Source of the DNA: Fasciola hepatica
Taxonomy: Eukaryota; Platyhelminthes; Trematoda; Plagiorchiida; Fasciolidae
Direction: 5' to 3'
Length of the DNA: 64,000 nucleotides
NCBI GenBank assembly: GCA_948099385.1
Contig: CANUEZ040000196.1
Coordinates: 4,757,001-4,821,000, forward strand
A program made the translations under genes and the position numbers. The notes beneath the pieces were generated by a model that was not told the DNA's origin, did no database searches, and saw nothing but the letters and a program-made list of their open reading frames with translations. Positions 55,459-64,000 of the stretch are shown here, in pieces. Position 1 is the stretch's first letter; every line of letters begins with the position of its first letter.

Positions 55459-57419
55459 ACATCGACCGAGCCCCCACGGGCACTCCAACAACCGGTGAAC
55501 CATTGTGAATCGAACAACTTAACAAAACAAAGCTATCCGGGATGGCTATCAACGCTTTGTTCAACATCTACACTACATGATATAGCACCCTTCCCAAACT
55601 CGCTTCAAATTTGAATGGTAAGAACCAGCTTCGCGCACACCGATCGACTCCTATGATGGATGACTTCTCTGTAGGGGCCTAAGTACAACCAACGCATTCC
55701 TAAATGAACAACCTACACAGCTTCCTTACTATGCATGCAATTGATTAGTAGTACGAGATTAGATCAGATCAGATTAGATTTGTATAATATGATTGATCAT
55801 GCAGCTTGAACGCTCAACTGAGCATTGAAATCCATGGAAGCACTGTACAGCTGTTTCATCCTCTAAGGGACTCGACTCATCAGCAGTGCACATCGACCGA
55901 GCCCACACGGGCACTCCAACAACCGGTGAACCATTGTGAATCGAACAACTTAACAACATAAGGCTATCCGGGATGGCTCTCAACGCTTTGTTCAACATCT
56001 ACACTACATGATATAGCACCCTTCCCAAACTGGCTTCAAATTTGAATGGTAAGAACCAGCTTCGCGCACACCGATCGACTCGTATGATGGATGACTTCTC
56101 TGTAGGGGCCTAAGTTCAACCAACGCATTCCCAAATGAACAACCTACACAGCTTCCCTACAATGCATGCAATTGATTAGTAGTACGAGATTAGATCAGAT
56201 TAGATTAGATTTGTATAATATGATTGATCATGCAGCTTGAACGCTCAACTGAGCATTGAAATCCATGGAAGCACTGTACAGCTGTTTCATCCTCTAAGGG
56301 ACTCGACTCATCAGCAGTGCACATCGACCGAGCCCCCACGGGCACTCCAACAACCGGTGAACCATTGTGAATCGAACAACTTAACAACACAAGGCTATCC
56401 GGGATGGCTATCAACGCTTTGTTCACCATCTACACTACATGATATAGCACCCTTCCCAAATTCGCTTCAAATTTGAATGGTAAGAACCAGCTTCGCGCAC
56501 ACCGATCGACTCCTATGATGGATGACTTCTCTGTAGGGGCCTAAGTACAACCAACGCATTCCCAAATGAACAACCTACACAGCTTCCTTACTATGCATGC
56601 AATTGATTAGTAGTACGAGATTAGATCAGATTAGATTAGATTTGTATAATATGATTGATCATGCAGCTTGAACGCTCAACTGAGCATTGAAATCCATGGA
56701 AGCACTGTACAGCTGTTTCATCCTCTAAGGGACTCGACTCATCAGCAGTGCACATCGACCGAGCCCCTACGGGCACTCCAACAACCGGTGAACCATTGTG
56801 AATCGAACAACTTAACAACACAAGGCTATCCGGGATGGCTCTCAACGCTTTGTTCAACATCTACACTACATGATATAGCACCCTTCCCAAACTGGCTTCA
56901 AATTTGAATGGTAAGAACCAGCTTCGCGCACACCGATCGACTCGTATGATGGATGACTTCTCTGTAGGGGCCTAAGTTCAACCAACGCATTCCCAAATGA
57001 ACAACCTACACAGCTTCCCTACAATGCATGCAATTGATTAGTAGTACGAGATTAGATCAGATTAGATTAGATTTGTATAATATGATTGATCATGCAGCTT
57101 GAACGCTCAACTGAGCATTGAAATCCATGGAAGCACTGTACAGCTGTTTCATCCTCTAAGGGACTCGACTCATCAGCAGTGCACATCGACCGAGCCCCCA
57201 CGGGCACTCCAACAACCGGTGAACCATTGTGAATCGAACAACTTAACAACACAAGGCTATCCGGGATGGCTATCAACGCTTTGTTCACCATCTACACTAC
57301 ATGATATAGCACCCTTCCCAAATTCGCTTCAAATTTGAATGGTAAGAACCAGCTTCGCGCACACCGATCGACTCCTATGATGGATGACTTCTCTGTAGGG
57401 GCCTAAGTACAACCAACGC

Positions 57420-60400
57420 ATTCCCAAATGAACAACCTACACAGCTTCCTTACTATGCATGCAATTGATTAGTAGTACGAGATTAGATCAGATTAGATTA
57501 GATTTGTATAATATGATTGATCATGCAGCTTGAACGCTCAACTGAGCATTGAAATCCATGGAAGCACTGTACAGCTGTTTCATCCTCTAAGGGACTCGAC
57601 TCATCAGCAGTGCACATCGACCGAGCCCCTACGGGCACTCCAACAACCGGTGAACCATTGTGAATCGAACAACTTAACAACACAAGGCTATCCGGGATGG
57701 CTATCAACGCTTTGTTCAACATCTACACTACATGATATAGCACCGTTCCCAAACTCGCTTCAAATTTGAATGGTAAGAACCAGCTTCGCGCACATCGATC
57801 GACTCGTATGATGGATGACTTCTCTGTAAGGGCCTAAGTACAACCAACGCATTCCCAAATGAACAACCTACACAGCTTCCTTACTATGCATGCAATTGAT
57901 TAGTCGTACGAGATTAGATTAGATTAGATTAGATTAGATTTGTATAATATGATTGATCATGCAGCTTGAACGCTCAACTGAGCATTGAAATCCATGGAAG
58001 CACTGTACAGCTGTTTCATCCTCTAAGGGACTCGACTCATCAGCAGTGCACATCGACCGAGCCCCCACGGGCACTCCAACAACCGGTGAACCATTGTGAA
58101 TCGAACAACTTAACAACACAAGGCTATCCGGGATGGCTATCAACGCTTTGTTCAACATCTACACTACATGATATAGCACCCTTCCCAAACTCGCTTCAAA
58201 TTTGAATGGTAAGAACCAGCTTCGCGCACACCGATCGACTCCTATGATGGATGATTTCTCTGTAGGGGCCTAAGTACAACCAACGCATTCCCAAATGAAC
58301 AACCTACACAGCTTCCTTACTATGCATGCAATTGATTAGTAGTACGAGATTAGATCAGATTAGATTAGATTTGTATAATATGATTGATCATGCAGCTTGA
58401 ACGCTCAACTGAGCATTGAAATCCATGGAAGCACTGTACAGCTGTTTCATCCTCTAAGGGACTCGACTGATCAGCAGTGCACATCGACCGAGCCCCCACG
58501 GGCACTCCAACAACCGGTGAACCATTGTGAATCGAACAACTTAACAACACAAGGCTATCCGGGATGGCTCTCAACGCTTTGTTCAACATCTACACTACAT
58601 GATATAGCACCCTTCCCAAACTCGCTTCAAATTTGAATGGTAAGAACCAGCTTCGCGCACACCGATCGACTCCTATGATGGATGACTTCTCTGTAGGGGC
58701 CTAAGTACAACCAACGCATTCCCAAATGAACAACCTACACAGCTTCCCTACAATGCATGCAATAATTAGTAGTACGAGATTAGATCAGATCAGATTAGAT
58801 TTGTATAATATGATTGATCATGCAGCTTGAACGCTCAACTGAGCATTGAAATCCATGGAAGCACTGTACAGCTGTTTCATCCTCTAAGGGACTCGACTCA
58901 TCAGCAGTGCACATCGACCGAGCCCCCACGGGCACTCCAACAACCGGTGAACCATTGTGAATCGAACAACTTAACAACACAAGGCTATCCGGGATGGCTA
59001 TCAACGCTTTGTTCAACATCTACACTACATGATATAGCACCCTTCCGAAACTCGCTTCAAATTTGAATGGTAAGAACCAGCTTCGCGCACACCGATCGAC
59101 TCCTATGATGGATGACTTCTCTGTAGGGGCCTAAGTACAACCAACGCATTCCCAAATGAACAACCTACACAGCTTCCTTAATATGCATGCAATTGATTAG
59201 TAGTACGAGATAAGTTCAGTTCAGATTAGATTTGTATAATATGATTGATCATGCAGCTTGAACGCTCAACTGAGCATTGAAATCCATGGAAGCACTGTAC
59301 AGCTGTTTCATCCTCTAAGGGACTCGACTCATCAGCAGTGCACATCGACCGAGCCCCCACGGGCACTCCAACAACCGGTGAACCATTGTGAATCGAACAA
59401 CTTAACAACACAAGGCTATCCGGGATGGCTATCAACGCTTTGTTCACCATCTACACTACATGATATAGCACCCTTCCCAAACTCGCTTCAAATTTGAATG
59501 GTAAGAACCAGCTTCGCGCACACCGATCGACTCCTATGATGGATGACTTCTCTGTAGGGGCCTGAGTACAACCAACGCATTCCCAAATGAACAACCTACA
59601 CAGCTTCCTTACTATGCATGCAATTGATTAGTAGTACGAGATTAGATTAGATTAGATTAGATTTGTATAATATGATTGATCATGCAGCTTGAACGCTCAA
59701 CTGAGCATTGAAATCCATGGAAGCACTGTACATCTGTTTCATCCTCTAAGGGACTCGACTCATCAGCAGTGCACATCGACCGAGCCCCCACGGGCACTCC
59801 AACAACCGGTGAACCATTGTGAATCGAACAACTTAACAACACAAGGCTATCCGGGATGGCTATCAACGCTTTGTTCAACATCTACACTACATGATATAGC
59901 ACCCTTCCCAAACTCGCTTCAAATTTGAATGGTAAGAACTAGCTTCGCGCACATCGATCGACTCGTATGATGGATGACTTCTCTGTAGGGGCCTAAGTAC
60001 AACCAACGCATTCCCAAATGAACAACCTACACAGCTTCCTTACTATGCATGCAATTGATTAGTAGTACGAGATTAGATCAGATTAGATTAGATTTGTATA
60101 ATATGATTGATCATGCAGCTTGAACGCTCAACTGAGCACTGAAATCCATGGAAGCACTGTACAGCTGTTTCATCCTCTAAGGGACTCGACTCATCAGCAG
60201 TGCACATTGACCGAGCCCCCACGGGCACTCCAACAACCAGTGAACCATTGTGAATCGAACAACTTAACAACACAAGGCTATCCGGGATGGCTATCAACGC
60301 TTTGTTCAACATCTACACTACATGATATAGCACGCTTCCCAAACTCGCTTCAAATTTGAATGGTAAGAACCAGCTTCGCGCACACCGATCGACTCGTATG

Positions 60401-63400
60401 ATGGATGACTTCTCTGTAGGGGCCTAAGTACAACCAACGCATTCCCAAATGAACAACCTACACAGCTTCCTTACTATGCATGCAATTGATTAGTAGTACG
60501 AGATTAGATTAGATTAGATTAGATTTGTATAATATGATTGATCATGCAGCTTGAACGCTCAACTGAGCATTGAAATCCATGGAAGCACTGTACAGCAGTT
60601 TCATCCTCTAAGGGACTCGACTCATCAGCAGTGCACATCGACCGAGCCCCCACGAGCACTCCAACAACCGGTGAACCATTGTGAATCGAACAACTTAACA
60701 ACACAAGTCTATCCGGGATGGCTATCAACGCTTTGTTCAACATCTACACTACATGATATAGCACCCTTCCCAAACTCGCTTCAAATTTGAATGGTAAGAA
60801 CCAGCTTCGCGCACACCGATCGACTCCTATGATGGATGACTTCTCTGTAGGGGCCTAAGTACAACCAACGCATTCCCAAATGAACAACCTACACAGCTTC
60901 CTTACTATGCATGCAATTGATTAGTAGTACGAGATTAGATCAGATTAGATTAGATTTGTATAATATGATTGATCATGCAGCTTGAACGCTCAACTGAGCA
61001 TTGAAATCCATGGAAGCACTGTACAGCTGTTTCATCCTCTAAGTGACTCGACTCATCAGCAGTGCACATCGACCGAGCCCCCACGGGCACTCCAACAACC
61101 GGTGAACCATTGTGAATCGAACAACCTAACAACGCAAGGCTATCCGGGATGGCTATCAACGCTTTGTTCAACATCTACACTACATGATATAGCACCCTTC
61201 CCAAACTCGCTTCAAATTTGAATGGTAAGAACCAGCTTCGCGCACACCGATCGACTCCTATGATGGATGACTTCTCTGTAGGGGCCTAAGTACAACCAAC
61301 GCATTCCCAAATGAACAACCTACACAGCTTCCTTACTATGCATGCAAATGATTAGTAGTACGAGATTAGATCAGATTAGATTAGATTTGTATAATATGAT
61401 TGATCATGCAGCTTGAACGCTCAACTGAGCATTAAAATCCATGAAAGCATTGTACAGCTGTTTCATCCTCTAAGGGACTCGACTCATCAGCAGTGCACAT
61501 CGACCGAGCCCCCACGGGCACTCCAACAACCGGTGAACCATTGTGAATGGAACAACTTAACAACACAAGGCTATCCGGGATGGCTATCAACGCTTTGTTC
61601 AACATATACACTACATCATATAGTACTCTTCCAAAACTCGCTTCAAATTTGAATGGTAAGAACCAGCTTCGCGCACACCGATCGACTCCTATGATGGATG
61701 ACTTCTCTGTAGGGGCCTAAGTACAACCAACGCATTCCCAAATGAACAACCTACACAGCTTCATTACTAAGCATGCAATTGATTAGTAGTACGAGATTAG
61801 ATTAGATTAGATTAGATTTGTATAATATGATTGATCATGCAGCTTGAACGCTCAACTGAGCATTGAAATCCATGGAAGCACTGTACAGCTGTTTCATCCT
61901 CTAAGGGACTCGACTCATCAGCAGTGCACATCGACCGAGCCCCCACGGGCACTCCAACAACCGGTGAACCATTGTGAATGGAACAACTTAACAACACAAG
62001 GCTATCCGGGATGGCTATCAACGCTTTGTTCAACATATACACTACATCATATAGTACTCTTCCAAAACTCGCTTCAAATTTGAATGGTAAGAACCAGCTT
62101 CGCGCACACCGATCGACTCCTATGATGGATGACTTCTCTGTAGGGGCCTAAGTACAACCAACGCATTCCCAAATGAACAACCTACACAGCTTCCCTACTA
62201 TGCATGCAATTGATTAGTAGTACGAGATTAGATCAGATTAGATTAGATTTGTATAATATGATTGATCATGCAGCTTGAACGCTCAACTGAGCATTGAAAT
62301 CCATGGAAGCACTGTACAGCTGTTTCATCCTCTAAGGGACTCGACTCATCAGCAGTGCACATCGACCGAGCAACCACGGGCACTCCAACAACCGGTGAAC
62401 CATTGTGAATCGAACAACTTAACAAAACAAGGCTATCCGGGATGGCTCTCAACGCTTTGTTCAACATCTACACTACATGATATAGCACCCTTCCCAATTT
62501 CGCTCCAAATTTGAATGGTAAGAACCAGCTTCGCGCACACCGATCGACTCGTATGATGGATGACTTCTCTGTAGGGGCCTAAGTACAACTAACGCATTCC
62601 CAAATGAACAACCTACACAGCTTCCCTACTATGCATGCAATTGATTAGTAGTACGAGATTAGATCAGATTATATTAGATTTGTATAATATGATTGATCAT
62701 GCAGCTTGAACGCTCAACTGAGCACTGAAATCCATGGAAGCACTGTACAGCTGTTTCATCCTCTAAGGGACTCGACTCATCAGCAGTGCACATCGACCGA
62801 GCCCCCACGGGCACTCCAACAACCGGTGAACCATTGTGAATCGAACAACTTAACAACACAAGGCTATCCGGGATGGCTATCAACGCTTTGTTCAACATCT
62901 TCACTACATGATATAGCACCCTTCCCAAACTCGCTTCAAATTTGAATGGTAAGAACCAGCTTCGCGCACACCGATCGACTCCTATGATGGATGACTTCTC
63001 TGTAGGGGCCTAAGTACAACCAACGCATTCCCAAATGAACAACCTACACAGCTTCCTTACTATGCATGCAATTGATTAGTAGTACGAGATTAGATCAGAT
63101 TAGATTAGATTTGTATAATATGATTGATCATGCAGCTTGAACGCTCAACTGAGCATTGAAATCCATGGAAGCACTGTACAGCTGTTTCATCCTCTAAGGG
63201 ACTCGACTCATCAGCAGTGCACATCGACCGAGCCCCCACGGGCACTCCAACAACCGGTGAACCATTGTGAATGGAACAACTTAACAAAACAAGGCTATCC
63301 GGGATGGCTATCAACGCTTTGTTCAACATCTACACTACATGATATAGCACCCTTCCCAAACTCTCTTCAAATTTGAACGGTAAGAACCAGCTTCGCGCAC

Positions 63401-64000
63401 ACCGATCGACTCCTATGATGGATGACTTCTCTGTAGGGGCCTAAGTACAACCAACGCATTCCCAAATGAACAACCTACACAGCTTCCTTACTATGCATGC
63501 AATAATTAGTACTACGAGATTAGATCAGATTAGATTAGATTTGTATAATATGATTGATCATGCAGCTTGAACGCTCAACTGAGCATTGAAATCCATGGAA
63601 GCATTGTACAGCTGTTTCATCCTCGAAGGGACTCGACTCATCAGCAGTGCACATCGACCGAGCCCCCACGGGCACTCCAACAACTGGTGAACCATTGTGA
63701 ATCGAACAACTTAACAACACAAGGCTATCCGGGATGGCTATCAACGCTTTGTTCAACATATACACTACATCATATAGTACTCTTCCAAAACTCGCTTCAA
63801 ATTTGAATGGTAAGAACCAGCTTCGCGCACACCGATCGACTCCTATGATGGATGACTTCTCTGTAGGGGCCTAAGTACAACCAACGCATTCCCAAATGAA
63901 CAACCTACACAGCTTCCCTACTATGCATGCAATTGATTAGTAGTACGAGATTAGATCAGATTAGATTAGATTTGTATAATATGATTGATCATGCAGCTTG
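57420..64000 (-). repeat. Large duplicated block in B, right copy
   Basis: This copy matches the 47.5-53.6 kb block but holds one extra monomer (ribozyme at 60585). The duplication unit is thus 23-24 monomers, about 10 kb. The window ends inside it. Confidence 0.83.
58431..58480 (-). pseudogene. Hammerhead copy with G8-to-C core change
   Basis: Core box CTGATCA. The matching monomer in the other half of the 10-kb duplication, at 48505, keeps CTGATGA. Predicted inactive. Confidence 0.75.

Larger units (their letters stand above)
24763..63650 (-). ncRNA. Family of 91 type I hammerhead ribozymes, one per B monomer
   Basis: Each copy is 50 nt. Left (+) coordinates: 24763, 25199, 25630, 26061, 26497, 26933, 27364, 27795, 28231, 28667, 29103, 29534, 29965, 30396, 30827, 31258, 31689, 32120, 32548, 32979, 33410, 33838, 34269, 34700, 35136, 35567, 35998, 36429, 36864, 37295, 37726, 38161, 38592, 39028, 39459, 39889, 40320, 40751, 41182, 41613, 42044, 42475, 42906, 43337, 43768, 44199, 44628, 45059, 45490, 45921, 46350, 46781, 47212, 47643, 48074, 48505, 48935, 49366, 49797, 50228, 50659, 51095, 51526, 51957, 52388, 52819, 53249, 53680, 54111, 54547, 54978, 55409, 55840, 56271, 56702, 57133, 57564, 58000, 58431, 58861, 59292, 59723, 60154, 60585, 61016, 61447, 61878, 62309, 62740, 63171, 63601. 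By reading, about 86 keep CTGATGA, GAAA and a permitted UH cleavage dinucleotide. Self-cleavage of a multimeric transcript would give units of about 431 nt with a 5'-hydroxyl and a 2',3'-cyclic phosphate, the products typical of this ribozyme class. Activity is inferred, not shown. Confidence 0.88.
24586..64000 (-). repeat. Satellite array B: about 91 tandem hammerhead-bearing monomers of 429-436 bp, inverted relative to A
   Basis: The sequence repeats every 431 bases in most copies, 436 where an extra ATTAG pentamer is present, and 428-430 where small deletions occur (for example a 3-bp loss near 32495 and 33785, and a 2-bp loss near 44458 and 46180). The sense strand is -, judged by collinearity with array A and by the ribozyme on that strand. 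In - strand order a monomer holds GCTATATCATGTAGTG, GTTGAACAAAGCGTTGAG, a GTTCGATTC box, the hammerhead (50 nt), CAAGCTGCATGATC, a pentamer microsatellite, GCATGCATAG, and CTTAGGCCCCTACAG. The array runs past the right edge of the window. Copies are more alike within B than between A and B, as expected from concerted evolution. Confidence 0.97.

Noticed and set aside
24697..63806. Overlapping open frames of about 74 (-) and 79 (+) codons in each B monomer
   Set aside because: The two strands overlap over most of their length, the - frame runs straight through the ribozyme, and the 431-bp period is not a multiple of three. No protein family is recognised.
1..64000. CRISPR array
   Set aside because: The repeats are over 400 bp and contiguous, without short repeats and unique spacers, and no cas-like genes are present.
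1..64000. Centromere identity or CENP-B box
   Set aside because: I found no convincing match to the 17-bp CENP-B box in either monomer, and long satellite arrays are not necessarily centromeric.

Overview
The whole 64-kb window is satellite DNA. I see no protein-coding gene, no conventional RNA gene and no unique stretch longer than a few tens of bases. It holds two tandem arrays of related monomers in opposite orientation. Array A (about 1-24585) has about 58 monomers of 422-423 bp read on the + strand. Array B (about 24586-64000) has about 91 monomers of 429-436 bp read on the - strand. Reverse-complementing B aligns it with A from end to end, so the two are diverged sister families (roughly three quarters identical by eye). 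They meet at one abrupt inverted junction near 24583-24590.

The main discovery is in array B. Every complete B monomer carries, on the - strand, a compact 50-nt element with the parts of a type I hammerhead self-cleaving ribozyme: a 6-bp stem I (GCACTG with CAGTGC), the CTGATGA core box, a stem II region, the GAAA core box, a short palindromic stem III (ACAGCTGT) and a TA cleavage dinucleotide. There are 91 copies. By reading, about 86 keep all core bases; five share a G8-to-C change expected to inactivate them. A long - strand transcript of the array should therefore cut itself into unit-length RNAs of about 431 nt. Array A keeps the same region on its own sense strand, but both core boxes are broken (CTGATGA is CTCATGA or TTCATGA, and GAAA is CAAA). 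A is thus a dead-ribozyme sister of B.

Organism: long homogenised tandem arrays, pentanucleotide slippage and nested higher-order repeats indicate a eukaryotic nuclear genome. Type I hammerheads inside tandem satellites are established for newts and salamanders, schistosomes and cave crickets, and related animal small retrozymes are known, so an animal genome is most likely. The monomer lengths and sequence are not those of the satellites I know, and I cannot name the species.

Layout: A contains a nearly exact 9-monomer tandem duplication (period 3804 bp, about 1.1-8.5 kb), an interspersed one-base-shorter subfamily, a 3-monomer period (1268 bp, about 14.3-17.2 kb) and, near the junction, four monomers whose relic ribozyme core is further scrambled. 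The last A monomer is eroded. B contains local duplications of 2, 3, 4 and 5 monomers and one large duplication of about 10 kb (about 47.5-53.6 kb and 57.5-64 kb). One monomer is a crossover chimera whose breakpoint lies inside the ribozyme. B also carries, upstream of the ribozyme, sequences matching the RNA polymerase III A-box and B-box consensus with usual spacing; this is suggestive only.
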